The translations under genes were made by a program, and so were the position numbers. From NCBI RefSeq assembly GCF_001180325.1, contig NZ_CVSZ01000037.1, forward strand, positions 1-64,000: a stretch of 64,000 nucleotides of DNA. The letters are read 5' to 3'. Positions 10,254 to 19,860 of this stretch are shown one piece after another. Under the pieces are notes generated by a model, which ran no database searches, had not been told where the DNA came from, and saw only the letters and a program-made list of their open reading frames with translations. Numbering within the stretch: position 1 is the first letter of the stretch; each line of letters begins with the position of its first letter. The stretch is from Prochlorococcus marinus. Its GTDB lineage: Bacteria; Cyanobacteriota; Cyanobacteriia; PCC-6307; Cyanobiaceae.

Positions 10254-12170
10254 TTATTCTGTTCTCCCTTTTTTTTCTATTATTTCATCCATTAATTTGT
10301 ATAGATTAGGTAGGTCGAAAATTCCTAAATTTGTTCCATCTAAAGCTCTTAAAGCGACTGAATCAATTTTTTCTTCATTATCTCCAATAACTGCAATTAA
10401 AGGAACTCTTCCGAGAGTTGCTTCTCTTATTTTATATCCTATTTTTTCATTCCTAACATCAACTTTTGATCTGTAACCATTATTATTTATTAATTCATTA
10501 AACCTTAAACATTTTTCAATATTTCTATCAGTAATGCTTAATAAAATTATTTGATAAGGTGCAAGCCAAATTGGGAATTTTGCCTCATATTGTTCAATTA
10601 AGATTCCGATAAATCTCTCAAATGATCCTAAAATTGCTCTGTGAAGCATAACTGGATTTCTTTTTTCATTATCAATATCTACATAAGTTGCATCCAATCT
10701 AATAGGCATTGAGAAGTCAACCTGAATTGTTCCGCACTGCCAGACTCTATTAAGACAATCCTTTAACGAGAATTCTATTTTTGGTCCATAAAAAGCACCT
10801 TCTCCAGGCTGTAGTTCCCATTTTAGATTCTTATTATCAAGAGCTTTGGTAAGAGCCTCTTCTGATTTATCCCAAATCTCTTCACTACCTACCCTTTTTT
10901 CAGGACGTGTTGATAATTTTATAATGATTTCATCAAAACCAAAAGTTTTATAAACCTCAAAAACAAGATCTATAAAAGTTGATACCTCTTCTTGAATTTG
11001 CTCTTCTGTACAGAATATGTGTGCATCATCTTGAGTAAAGTTTCTTACTCTCATTAAGCCGTGAAGTGCTCCAGAGGGCTCATTTCTATGACAAGAACCA
11101 AATTCAGCAAGACGAATAGGTAAATCTTTATAACTTTTTAAACCTTGATTAAATACTTGAATATGGCATGGACAATTCATTGGTTTAATCGCATATGTTC
11201 GATTTTCTGATGCAGTAGTGAACATATCGTCTCTAAATTTCTCCCAATGACCAGATTTTTCCCAAAGAGATTTATCAACAGCTTGTGGGGTTTTGATTTC
11301 TAAATAATCATTTTTTTTGAGTATTTCTCTTATGTACTTTTCCAGTACTTGGTAGATTGTCCATCCATTTGGATGCCAAAAAATCATTCCTGGAGATTCT
11401 TCTTGTATATGAAATAGTGAATGTTTTTTACCAAGTTTTCTATGATCTCTTTTTTCTGCTTCTTCAATTCTTGTTAAATAATCCTTGAGTTCTTTTTCTT
11501 TTGCCCATGCAGTTCCATATATTCTCTGTAATGATTCATTCTCACTATTCCCTCTCCAATATGAACCTGATAATTTAAGTAATTTAAAATATCTCAAATG
11601 TCTAGTGTTTGGAACGTGAGGCCCTCTACACATGTCGATGTATTCTTCATGCTTGTATAAATTGATGAGACCTTCTTCAGGAATTTCTTCAATTATTCTT
11701 AATTTAAAAGTTTCATCTCTTTCTTTAAAAGTTTTAATTGCCTCTTCTTTAGACACTTGTAAAATTTCAACGTCATAGTTTGTTTTTATTAGTTTATTAA
11801 TTCTATTTTCGATTTTTATTAAATCTTCAGGAGTAAATCTGTATTCAGAGAAAATATCGTAATAAAAACCATCTTCAATTACTGGCCCAATCGCCATTTT
11901 AATATCAGAGTAAATTTGTTTAACTGCATGACCAATAAGGTGAGCGAAAGAATGTCTTATTATTTCAATTCCTTCTTTATCTTTTGATGTGATGATTACA
12001 ACTTTGGAATCTTTATTTATAGGAATTGTTGCATCAAGAAGAACATCATTTACTTTTCCAGCAATTGTTGCTTTAGCTAATCCAGCGCCTATACTCTGGG
12101 CAATTTCTAGAATAGTTACAGATTTTTCGAAAACTTTTTTTGAACCATCAGGCAAGGTAATTATTGGCAT
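10254..12170 (-). CDS. thrS: Threonyl-tRNA synthetase
   Basis: Class II synthetase charging tRNA-Thr. Order of domains: N-terminal TGS domain (about 1-62), the editing-type SAD region with [13 protein letters not shown], the catalytic core (about 240-535) and the C-terminal anticodon-binding domain. The catalytic zinc site is visible as [32 protein letters not shown] and [11 protein letters not shown]. The 638 residues match the family. It lies 3 bases after trpS ends, so these two synthetases are tightly linked. Confidence 0.97.
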   Translation of the reverse strand: MPIITLPDGSKKVFEKSVTILEIAQSIGAGLAKATIAGKVNDVLLDATIPINKDSKVVIITSKDKEGIEIIRHSFAHLIGHAVKQIYSDIKMAIGPVIEDGFYYDIFSEYRFTPEDLIKIENRINKLIKTNYDVEILQVSKEEAIKTFKERDETFKLRIIEEIPEEGLINLYKHEEYIDMCRGPHVPNTRHLRYFKLLKLSGSYWRGNSENESLQRIYGTAWAKEKELKDYLTRIEEAEKRDHRKLGKKHSLFHIQEESPGMIFWHPNGWTIYQVLEKYIREILKKNDYLEIKTPQAVDKSLWEKSGHWEKFRDDMFTTASENRTYAIKPMNCPCHIQVFNQGLKSYKDLPIRLAEFGSCHRNEPSGALHGLMRVRNFTQDDAHIFCTEEQIQEEVSTFIDLVFEVYKTFGFDEIIIKLSTRPEKRVGSEEIWDKSEEALTKALDNKNLKWELQPGEGAFYGPKIEFSLKDCLNRVWQCGTIQVDFSMPIRLDATYVDIDNEKRNPVMLHRAILGSFERFIGILIEQYEAKFPIWLAPYQIILLSITDRNIEKCLRFNELINNNGYRSKVDVRNEKIGYKIREATLGRVPLIAVIGDNEEKIDSVALRALDGTNLGIFDLPNLYKLMDEIIEKKGRTE

Positions 12171-12173
12171 AAT

Positions 12174-13190
12174 TTATTTCTCCATTTCAAAAAATCCCAA
12201 TTTTGATTTAACTCTTTTTAAAGTTTGATTGGCTAAATCTTCAGCTTTTTCCTTCCCTTCATTAAGGATTTTATTTAGTTGATAGGGATCATTAATTAAT
12301 AATTTATATTTTTTCTGAATAGGTTCTAGTGATTCAATAAGTTGTTCGGTAATTAATTTTTTAAATGTCCCCCATCCAGTCTCTGAGAATTCATTTTCAC
12401 ATTGAGAAATTTCTTTACCAGATAGTATTGAATAAATCATCAAAAGATTTTTAGATTCTGGTCTCTCAGGGTTGTTAAATTCAATTCCAATAGAACTGTC
12501 ACTTTTTGCTCTTTTAATTTTTTTTGTAATTATTTCAGGAGGATCTAATAAGTTAATACGACTGCCCTCATTAGGCTCACTTTTGCTCATCTTTTTTGAA
12601 CCATCAATTAAACTCATTATTTTTGAACCATTCTTCATGATGATTGGTTGAGGGATCTTTAAAATATTTTTATCCTTACTAAATCTGGCATTAATTCTCT
12701 GTTGTGCAATATCTCGCGCAAGTTCAAGATGTTGTTTTTGATCCTCACCTACTGGTACGAAGTCAGCATCATAAAGAAGGATGTCTGCAGCCATAAGTAT
12801 TGGATAGTCAAATAATCCAATAGATACATTATTACCTTGTTGTATGGATTTTTCTTTAAATTGAATCATTCTTTCCATCCAATTTATTGGGGTCATACAA
12901 TTTAATATCCAACAAAGTTCTGAATGCGCTGAAATCTGACTTTGGACAAAAATTGAGCATATATTGGGATCTATCCCACAGGCGACGTACAAAGCCGCTG
13001 TAGAGATAGTGTTTTTAGATAATTCTTTGGGATTATATGAGGCTGTGATTGCGTGCAAATCAACTACACATAAAAATGTTTCATATTGCTCTTGAAGCGT
13101 AACCCAATTATTTATGGCCCCAAGCCAATTCCCAATATGTAAATCACCAGTTGGTTGGACTCCCGAAAGTATTCTTTTTTTATTTGCCAT
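12174..13190 (-). CDS. trpS: Tryptophanyl-tRNA synthetase
   Basis: Class I synthetase charging tRNA-Trp. The HIGH-type motif is PTGDLHIGNWLGA near the N-terminus and the KMSKS motif is canonical (KKMSKSEPN). VGEDQKQHLELARDIA is also a family hallmark. At 338 residues it has the usual length. The ATG start lies inside the end of the upstream RG-rich gene (11-base overlap), which suggests translational coupling, and thrS follows after 3 bases. Confidence 0.97.
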   Translation of the reverse strand: MANKKRILSGVQPTGDLHIGNWLGAINNWVTLQEQYETFLCVVDLHAITASYNPKELSKNTISTAALYVACGIDPNICSIFVQSQISAHSELCWILNCMTPINWMERMIQFKEKSIQQGNNVSIGLFDYPILMAADILLYDADFVPVGEDQKQHLELARDIAQQRINARFSKDKNILKIPQPIIMKNGSKIMSLIDGSKKMSKSEPNEGSRINLLDPPEIITKKIKRAKSDSSIGIEFNNPERPESKNLLMIYSILSGKEISQCENEFSETGWGTFKKLITEQLIESLEPIQKKYKLLINDPYQLNKILNEGKEKAEDLANQTLKRVKSKLGFFEMEK

Positions 13191-13602
13191 CCTCTTCTAC
13201 TTCGCTGGATTGGATCTCTTCAGTTGATGTACTTTTTACAGGTCTGGCAAAAGGGTCAGGTGCTGTTTTTGTTTTTTCTTCATAAGAATTTTGTGATTGT
13301 CTACTCGGAGAAGAGTTTTTATTATTTTTTGCATATTCTTTGATTGATTCAATCAATTTTTCATCTTTGATCATTTCGCTAAGTGTTCTAACAGAGAAAC
13401 CCAGAACTGCAACGGTAGATCTTAATTGAAAGGTCTCTTGTATTGATTTAACAGCTTTCATTTCGTTATCACTCAATCTTATGCGGAATCCTCCTCCATC
13501 TCTTCTGCCGCCCGATCTATCTCTGAAATTAGATCTTTCATTGTTAGAACGACCTCTGTAATTTTCTTGTCCAGGATTATTGCTGAAATTTGAATTAGCC
13601 AT
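13180..13602 (-). CDS. Small basic RG-rich conserved protein upstream of trpS
   Basis: A 140-residue protein of unknown function. Residues 1-40 are low-complexity and rich in Asn, Arg, Gly and Ser (for example RSGGRRDGGGFRIRL), resembling RGG-type RNA-binding tails. Residues 40-90 look folded and helical (LSDNEMKAVKSIQETFQLRS and following). The C-terminal third is again polar, Ser/Pro/Glu-rich and probably disordered. It heads the minus-strand unit and overlaps trpS by 11 bases, hinting at a role near translation, but that is only inference. I do not recognise a named family. Confidence 0.7.
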   Translation of the reverse strand: MANSNFSNNPGQENYRGRSNNERSNFRDRSGGRRDGGGFRIRLSDNEMKAVKSIQETFQLRSTVAVLGFSVRTLSEMIKDEKLIESIKEYAKNNKNSSPSRQSQNSYEEKTKTAPDPFARPVKSTSTEEIQSSEVEEDGK

Positions 13603-13767
13603 CTTAATGTTTATTAAGTTATTTAAATAGTCTATTAACTTAGCATCTTGTTATGCAAAAAGTCTTTTTAAAAGGCTTAAATTTTTATCTTTTGATTAAC
13701 GACTTATGAAATTTTGCTTTTCTCATTCACAACTTGCATTAAAATAAAATTAGAAAAATAAAGTATT

Positions 13768-15102
13768 GTGTTTGATATTAGTAAAGACAACCTTTTAAAG
13801 GATTTCATAAAGTTTCCAAAAAAAAATCTTCTTATTATCTTATTATTGTTAGGTTTTGGGGAATGGTTTGTCAGTGACTTAATTCATTTTGCAGGAGGCT
13901 CAATAGGATTTTTTGCGTTGTGTTTAGGGGGATATTTTTACCTGAAGAATGATAAGCCTAAATTTAATGAGCCAAATAATTTAGATGGTTGGATAAATCT
14001 ATGTAATGAAGATTTAAATTTTTTTGAAGAACTTGAAGCAACAAATGAATTAGAAAAACAGAATTCAAAAAGACAAAAAAAACTTGAATCTATTCTTAAT
14101 AGATGTGAAAAAGAAAAAATAAGTTGCATTGGACAAAAAGATTATCAAAATTTTCAATCTGTTTTGAAAAGTAATTTCAAAGCAGATAAGTTTGACTTTG
14201 ATTTATACGAAATACTGCCTAAATACAATTATTCTCAAGTTGTTCCAGAAGAGGCTTTGAAGAGTGATGCAATCTTGTATTTTATAAACTTGCCTTTATC
14301 GGCAAATGATTTTTTGTGGCTGGAAAAGTTTCCTAAAAATATGCCAATCTGGTTGGTGGCTTTAACTCCCAACCAAATAGAAGCCAAAAATCAGATAGAA
14401 GACCTAAAGTCTCAAATTTCAAGTGACTTCATAAACAAAATTATTACTTTTGATGTGAATAAGAGTGAAATAACAAATATACCTTTTTCTTTAAGGAAGT
14501 TTTTCATAAGTTCATCTAAAAATATTGAAAATACAAAAAAAAGGCTCTTGAAAGAACTACATGCTACCTGGCAATCTGAAATTGAAGGTATAAGAAGAAT
14601 GCATTTAAAAGGGATACAAAGAAAAAATCAAATTCTTGTCGCAACAACTGTTTTCTTATCTCCTATCCCATCAATTGATGTTATGGCAATGACAGTATTA
14701 AATTCTTTAATGATTAAAGAAATTAAGTCTATATGGGGATGTAATTGGTCTCCTGAAATTTTAGATAAAGTATCCAAAGAGATTTTAAAGACTGCAATTG
14801 CTCAGGGAGTTATTGAATGGAGTGGACAGACTCTAATTGGCATAACAAAATTACATGGCCCAAATTGGCTTGTCTCTGGAACATTTCAGGCTGTCAGCGC
14901 TGCTTATTTAACAAGAGTAGTATCAAGTTCTTTGGCTGATTTTATGGCAATAACAAAAGGAGTAGAAGAACCTGATTTGGATTTTATAAAGAAAAATTCT
15001 GAGAAAATTGTTAAGGAAGCTTTTGAAAAAGAAAAAATAAATTGGCAAGGATTTATTTCTGATCTTAGAAAACCACTTATGAAACTATCTTTTAATTCAT
15101 AA
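13768..15102 (+). CDS. DUF697-type membrane protein
   Basis: A 444-residue protein starting at GTG. Two hydrophobic segments near residues 18-36 and 40-58 probably anchor it in the inner membrane. A polar, helical central region with lysines and glutamates follows. From about residue 265 the sequence (LKGIQRKNQILVATTVFLSPIPSIDVMAM and following) matches the hydrophobic DUF697 domain often found next to GTPase-like modules; I see no P-loop here. It lies immediately upstream of the manganese transporter genes (11-20 bases), so it is probably in the same transcript. Function unknown. Confidence 0.72.
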   Translation: MFDISKDNLLKDFIKFPKKNLLIILLLLGFGEWFVSDLIHFAGGSIGFFALCLGGYFYLKNDKPKFNEPNNLDGWINLCNEDLNFFEELEATNELEKQNSKRQKKLESILNRCEKEKISCIGQKDYQNFQSVLKSNFKADKFDFDLYEILPKYNYSQVVPEEALKSDAILYFINLPLSANDFLWLEKFPKNMPIWLVALTPNQIEAKNQIEDLKSQISSDFINKIITFDVNKSEITNIPFSLRKFFISSSKNIENTKKRLLKELHATWQSEIEGIRRMHLKGIQRKNQILVATTVFLSPIPSIDVMAMTVLNSLMIKEIKSIWGCNWSPEILDKVSKEILKTAIAQGVIEWSGQTLIGITKLHGPNWLVSGTFQAVSAAYLTRVVSSSLADFMAITKGVEEPDLDFIKKNSEKIVKEAFEKEKINWQGFISDLRKPLMKLSFNS

Positions 15103-15113
15103 TCTTGGAATGA

Positions 15114-16022
15114 ATGTTAAATATGAAAAAAAATATTCTTTTTTTAAGTTTGATACTTCTGCTTTCTATTGCTTCAGGCGCATGTAAGAGAATATCAAAT
15201 AAAAATGAAACTAAAGAAGTAATACTGGCAAGTTTCACTGTTTTGGCGGATATAATTAGCAACGTTGCTAAAGATGAATTTATTGTTAGATCAATAACGA
15301 AACCTGGAGTTGAAGTTCATGGGTACCAACCAACTCCAAGCGATTTGGTAAATGCTTCTAATGCTTTTGTTTTTATTCATAATGGATTTGGATTTGAATT
15401 ATGGGCTGAAAAATTTGTTTCTAATTTAAAAGTTAAAAGAATTACTATCGCGGAAGGTTTGGATCCTATTTTTATCAGTGAAGATTTTTATAAAGGGAAA
15501 CCCAATCCTCATGCCTGGATTTCTCCAAAAAGGGGAATGCTATATGTTGATATCTTAGTGGATTCTTTATCAGAATTGAGGCCATCCAAAAGGACATTAT
15601 TCGAAGAAAATGGAAAAATTTATAAAGATAAACTATCTAAACTAGATAAAGAATTCTCACTTTTTATTAATAACTTAAATAAAGACAGGAGGTATCTAGT
15701 AAGTTGTGAAGGTGCTTTTTCGTATCTAACAAATGATTATGGATTAGATGAAGTTTATTTGTGGCCAGTTAATGCTGAGAGTCAAATTACTCCCAAAAGA
15801 ATGGCAAGAACAATCTCACTAGTCAAAGAAAAAAATGTTCCATCTGTATTTTGCGAAAGTACTGTAAGTAACGAATCTCAAATGGTAGTTGCAAACGAAA
15901 CTGGGGCTAATTTTGGAGGAAATCTTTTTGTTGATTCATTATCTGATGATAGTGGGCCTGCTAGTTCCTATATAAAAATGCTTGAGCATAATTTGGAATT
16001 AATAAAAAAAGGGCTTTTTTAA
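15114..16022 (+). CDS. mntC: Manganese ABC transporter substrate-binding lipoprotein
   Basis: Cluster A-I periplasmic metal-binding protein. A short signal sequence ends in SGAC, making Cys24 the likely lipidated residue. The four metal ligands of the family are visible: His69 (EVHGYQPT), His133 (NPHAWISP), Glu248 (FCEST) and Asp274 (LFVDSLSDD). The His-rich loop of zinc ZnuA proteins is missing. Cys198 and Cys247 stand 49 residues apart, the same spacing as the disulfide pair known in Synechocystis MntC, which favours manganese. An alternative start is ATG 15123 (MKKNIL). It is first of an mntC-mntA-mntB set with 3- and 12-base gaps. Confidence 0.9.
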   Translation: MLNMKKNILFLSLILLLSIASGACKRISNKNETKEVILASFTVLADIISNVAKDEFIVRSITKPGVEVHGYQPTPSDLVNASNAFVFIHNGFGFELWAEKFVSNLKVKRITIAEGLDPIFISEDFYKGKPNPHAWISPKRGMLYVDILVDSLSELRPSKRTLFEENGKIYKDKLSKLDKEFSLFINNLNKDRRYLVSCEGAFSYLTNDYGLDEVYLWPVNAESQITPKRMARTISLVKEKNVPSVFCESTVSNESQMVVANETGANFGGNLFVDSLSDDSGPASSYIKMLEHNLELIKKGLF

Positions 16023-16025
16023 ATT

Positions 16026-16790
16026 ATGGAAACAATCAATTATCAAAACTTTAGGATTGAGGCAGAAAATATTTGCGTAGATTATAACGGTAAGGTGGCT
16101 TTGTATGATGCCAATTTAAGATTGAAACCTGGCCAGATTTGTGGGTTAGTAGGGATGAACGGGGCTGGTAAAACAACTTTTTTTAATGCTTTAACTGGCT
16201 TTGTAAATATTTCAAAGGGAAAAATTAGAATAAATGGAGAGTCTCTAAGATCTGCTCAAAAAGATCAGACAATTGCTTATGTTCCTCAAAGTGAGGGAAT
16301 TGATAGTCAATTTCCAATAAGTGTTTGGGATGTAGTGATGATGGGAAGATATGGTTCGATGAATATTTTTAGGTCTCCTAGAGAGTCTGATGTTCAGGCG
16401 GTCAAAGATGCTATTGAGAGAGTTGATCTTACTGATCATACATCTACACCTATTGGAAACTTATCTGGAGGTCAGAGAAAAAGAACTTTTTTAGCTAGAG
16501 CAATTGCGCAAAGAGCGTCAATATTACTTCTTGATGAGCCTTTTTCAGGAGTTGATATAAGAACTGAGAAACTTATCTCAGAATTATTTATTCAATTTAA
16601 AAATGAGGGGAAAACTATATTATTATCAACGCACGATATGATTCATGTCCGTGAATTTTGTGATTTAGTTCTTTTAATAAATAAAACTGTTGTAGCTTAT
16701 GGCGAGACCTCTGAAGTGTTTACCCCTGAGAATATCACAACCACTTTTGGAGGCATCTCACCAGATTTTTTGTTTGGACCTGAATCCTAA
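16026..16790 (+). CDS. mntA: Manganese ABC transporter ATP-binding protein
   Basis: The cytoplasmic ATPase of the Mn importer. The 254 residues contain Walker A GMNGAGKT (43-50), the Q-loop region YVPQSEG, the ABC signature LSGGQRKR, Walker B ILLLDEPFSG and the H-loop STHD. The gene order substrate protein-ATPase-permease is the same as in Synechocystis mntCAB. It starts 3 bases after mntC. Mn supply is important for photosystem II, so this would be the main high-affinity uptake route here (inference). Confidence 0.93.
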   Translation: METINYQNFRIEAENICVDYNGKVALYDANLRLKPGQICGLVGMNGAGKTTFFNALTGFVNISKGKIRINGESLRSAQKDQTIAYVPQSEGIDSQFPISVWDVVMMGRYGSMNIFRSPRESDVQAVKDAIERVDLTDHTSTPIGNLSGGQRKRTFLARAIAQRASILLLDEPFSGVDIRTEKLISELFIQFKNEGKTILLSTHDMIHVREFCDLVLLINKTVVAYGETSEVFTPENITTTFGGISPDFLFGPES

Positions 16791-16802
16791 ATTTTAAATT
16801 AT

Positions 16803-17669
16803 ATGGAGCTCTGTTCTTTTTTAACTTTAGATACATTCATAACAGATCCTTTGACTCATGACTTTATGAGAAAAGCACTTCTTATGAGTTCATTAGTTGC
16901 AGCTGTTTGTGGTTTTCTATCAAGTTATTTGACTCTTAAAGGATGGGCTTTAATGGGAGATGCAGTATCACATTCGGTAATGCCTGGTGTTGTGGTAGCT
17001 TATGCATTAGGTCTTCCTTTCTCATTAGGGGCATTTATTTTTGGAGTTGGTTCTGTAGCATTAATAGGGTTTATTAAGCAGAAATCTAGAGTTAAGGAAG
17101 ATACTGTTATTGGGTTGGTATTTACCGGATTTTTCGCTCTAGGAATCGTATTGGTTTCTAAGATTAAAAGTAATATTGATCTGCACTCTATCCTTTTCGG
17201 AAGTCCATTAGGAATATCACTTTCAGATGTAAAACAAACTATATTCATTTCTTTATTGGTAGTAATCCTTTTATCAATTTTTAGAAAAGATTTAATGCTT
17301 TATTGCTTTGATCCTAGGCATGCAAAAACAGTTGGGATTAACGTGTTTTTTCTTCATTATTTACTCCTCACATGCTTATCTTTGGCAGCTGTTGTGGGCT
17401 TGCAGTCTGTTGGAATTATTTTGGTAGTTGCAATGTTGATTACACCAGGGGCTACAGCATATTTACTGACGGATAAGTTTGATAATATGACAGTAATTTC
17501 AGTATTAAGTGCAATTATCTCAAGCCTGATAGGAATCTATGTTAGTTTTTGGTTCGATCTTGAAACAGGTGGATCAATTGTCTTGGCACAAACTTTTTTA
17601 TTTTTATTTGCTTTTTTATTCGCTCCAAGATATGGAATATTAAAGAAATTATTTGCTGGGTATAAATGA
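16803..17669 (+). CDS. mntB: Manganese ABC transporter permease
   Basis: ABC-3 family metal permease with about eight membrane segments over 288 residues. The family signature LMGDAVSHSVMPGVVVAY (about residues 49-66) and the cytoplasmic-loop region with GSPLGIS are visible. It starts 12 bases after mntA, and its stop overlaps the next gene by 4 bases, so the DUF4336 gene is probably translationally coupled. By family it forms a homodimeric channel for Mn or Zn; the neighbour MntC argues for Mn. Confidence 0.93.
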   Translation: MELCSFLTLDTFITDPLTHDFMRKALLMSSLVAAVCGFLSSYLTLKGWALMGDAVSHSVMPGVVVAYALGLPFSLGAFIFGVGSVALIGFIKQKSRVKEDTVIGLVFTGFFALGIVLVSKIKSNIDLHSILFGSPLGISLSDVKQTIFISLLVVILLSIFRKDLMLYCFDPRHAKTVGINVFFLHYLLLTCLSLAAVVGLQSVGIILVVAMLITPGATAYLLTDKFDNMTVISVLSAIISSLIGIYVSFWFDLETGGSIVLAQTFLFLFAFLFAPRYGILKKLFAGYK

Positions 17670-18838
17670 TAGTAGTGGAAGAAACTTTAAATAAAAAGTG
17701 GAATTGGTGGCCATTATTCCCCTTATATCCTTATGGAAAAAAGAAAACAATTTTAAGAGAATTAATTCCTAATCAAATATGGTCTTTGGAGCAAATACAG
17801 GGACTTTATTATGTTGCGGTTCCAATAAGAATGACGGTAATAAAGGTTGATAATGGATTGATGTTAATAAATCCGCTGCCACCGACAAAAGAATTAAAAA
17901 ATGAGTTGGAAAAATTAATTGCGATTCACGGTAACGTGAAAACAATAATTCTACCGAGTGCCTCTGGACTAGAACATAAAATCGGACTTCCAGCTCTTTC
18001 AAGAATTTTTAAAGATGCAGAAATTTGGCTTTGTCCTGGACAATGGAGTTTTCCCATAAATCTACCACTAGATTTTTTAGGAATTCCATCAAAAAGATCA
18101 AGAATACTGTTTGAGGAAGGTACTCCACATGCAAACTCCTTTAAATGGTTTTCATTAGGGCCACTGAATTTAGGACTTGGAAGATATCAGGAGATAAGCT
18201 GTTTCCATTATTCTACGAAAACTCTTCATGTAACAGACGCAATAGTTGGAATAGACTCCACACCACCTGAAATATTTAATTTTGATCCAACTCCACTTCT
18301 TTTTCACTCTAGAGAGAGAGGAGATGAACCTTTGATTGACTCAATAGAACAAAGAAAAAAAGGATGGAAAAGGTTAGTCCTATTTTCATCTTTTTTGAAA
18401 CCAGGTAAATTAAATATTCCTCCTTTAAAAAAAATATTTAAGTATTCATTCAAAAAAGATCTTAGAAATTGGAGATCTCATTTCGGCATTTATCCATTTC
18501 TATGGGACGAAGATTGGGAATCCTCTCTTGTTGAAATAATGGGTAAAGATACGCCTAAGATTCAAATTGCACCAGTTTTACAAAAATTAATTTTTCCGCG
18601 TTCAAAAGAAGTTTTACTTCAGTGGTTAGAAAATATAAATTCTCTTGAAGATATGGAATATTTAATACCAGCTCATTTTACGGCGCCTATAAAATTTACA
18701 AAAGAAGATTGTCAAAAATTAATTAATGAAATTAATTCCCAAAAGTGGAACAAACTTCCTGAGGATAATAAATTCTTGATGGGTTTATATAAAAAGTTGT
18801 TTGACCTAGGGATAATTCCTGAAGAAGTAAATCTTTAA
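17666..18838 (+). CDS. DUF4336 protein, possible metallo-beta-lactamase-like fold
   Basis: A 390-residue protein of the cyanobacterial/plastid DUF4336 family, function not established. It begins with a WNWWPLFPLYPYG segment common in this family. A GLEHKIGLPALSRIF motif, an STKTLHVTDAIVGI strand and PAHFTAPI look like the histidine/aspartate positions of a metallo-beta-lactamase-type fold, but the canonical HxHxDH motif is absent. There is no signal peptide. It overlaps mntB by 4 bases (ATGA), so it is likely made with the Mn transporter; whether its role is linked to Mn is unknown. Confidence 0.75.
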   Translation: MIVVEETLNKKWNWWPLFPLYPYGKKKTILRELIPNQIWSLEQIQGLYYVAVPIRMTVIKVDNGLMLINPLPPTKELKNELEKLIAIHGNVKTIILPSASGLEHKIGLPALSRIFKDAEIWLCPGQWSFPINLPLDFLGIPSKRSRILFEEGTPHANSFKWFSLGPLNLGLGRYQEISCFHYSTKTLHVTDAIVGIDSTPPEIFNFDPTPLLFHSRERGDEPLIDSIEQRKKGWKRLVLFSSFLKPGKLNIPPLKKIFKYSFKKDLRNWRSHFGIYPFLWDEDWESSLVEIMGKDTPKIQIAPVLQKLIFPRSKEVLLQWLENINSLEDMEYLIPAHFTAPIKFTKEDCQKLINEINSQKWNKLPEDNKFLMGLYKKLFDLGIIPEEVNL

Positions 18839-18844
18839 AAGCTA

Positions 18845-19180
18845 TTATTCTTCTATAGACATGTTTTCATCATTTTTAAGAGTTTGTTCCAGCTCTTTTC
18901 TTTGCTCCATTTGTCTTAAGAAATAACCTGTCATCATTGCAGAAGATAATAAATTAGCAATGTTGTCTTTTGAAGATGTTATTTTTACCTCAAATTGATC
19001 TGAAGGAAGCATTCCAAGAAGACCTTGTACATTATGTCTAATAATTTCTTGAATATCTTCACTAGCTGATTTTGCTACTCTTTGCAAAACTTCTGGAGAT
19101 TGTTTTTGTAAATATCGTATTAAATCATTCTCATCGTTTGGATCATTATTTTCAGTAGCAAGAAATTCTGGATTAAACAT
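18845..19180 (-). CDS. DUF760 conserved protein
   Basis: A 111-residue acidic, helical protein of the DUF760 family, found widely in cyanobacteria and plastids with no assigned function. The core LIRYLQKQSPEVLQRVAKSAS and LLGMLPSDQFEVKITSSKDNIANLLSSAMMTGYFLRQME segments are characteristic. No membrane segment or signal is seen. It is convergent with the DUF4336 gene (6-base gap) and lies 45 bases downstream of lepB on the same strand. Confidence 0.85.
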   Translation of the reverse strand: MFNPEFLATENNDPNDENDLIRYLQKQSPEVLQRVAKSASEDIQEIIRHNVQGLLGMLPSDQFEVKITSSKDNIANLLSSAMMTGYFLRQMEQRKELEQTLKNDENMSIEE

Positions 19181-19225
19181 TTCTACAGCTTCAAGATATA
19201 AAAACCCTACAACATCACGTACCCA

Positions 19226-19810
19226 TTAATCTGAATTATTAAGTGCAGGGAACCGAATAGGTCCAATTTTATTAAAGGGCCAATATCTAAAAATAGCTTT
19301 ACCAATAACCTTTTCATAGGGTAAAAATCCCCAAATATGTGAGTCCATACTGTTATTTCTATTATCTCCCATCACCCATAATGACTTTTCTGGAACAATA
19401 AAAGGCCCTATAGAATAATTAATATTTTTGTCAAATACGTAATTTTTTTGAGCTATATCATTTAAATAAAGATTACCTTCTCTGACTTCTACCTTGTCTC
19501 CAGGAATTCCAATTACTCTTTTTATTAATGCAGTATCTGCTTCATAACCAGCATTAATTAATTGTTCCGGAACGTTAAAAACAACTATTTTATTTTTTAA
19601 TTTTGAAAGATTTGATTTGGATGTGATTTTGGGTGTTACTTTCTCAACTAGGATTTTATCTTGTATTTGAAGAGTTGGAATCATTGAACCGGATGGGATC
19701 CATCTTGGCTCTATAACCTGCCATCGTATAATTAAAGCAATAGATATCCAGATTAAAAGATTTTTTAAATCCTTTAGTATTGAATTTCTTTTCTCTTGAG
19801 TTTTAGACAT
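19226..19810 (-). CDS. lepB: Signal peptidase I
   Basis: Membrane serine protease that removes signal peptides from exported proteins. One N-terminal membrane anchor (about residues 17-33) precedes the catalytic domain. The nucleophile is Ser42 in IPSGSMIPTL, the general base is Lys97 in ALIKRVIGIPGDKVE, and the MGDNRNNSMDSHIWG box is present. The 194 residues fit the cyanobacterial type. It is divergent from menD with only 50 bases between starts, so both promoters must share that short spacer. Confidence 0.95.
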   Translation of the reverse strand: MSKTQEKRNSILKDLKNLLIWISIALIIRWQVIEPRWIPSGSMIPTLQIQDKILVEKVTPKITSKSNLSKLKNKIVVFNVPEQLINAGYEADTALIKRVIGIPGDKVEVREGNLYLNDIAQKNYVFDKNINYSIGPFIVPEKSLWVMGDNRNNSMDSHIWGFLPYEKVIGKAIFRYWPFNKIGPIRFPALNNSD

Positions 19811-19860
19811 GTTTTATTTAATTAAATTATAAGGAAAATCCCAAAGCATTTATATAAATT

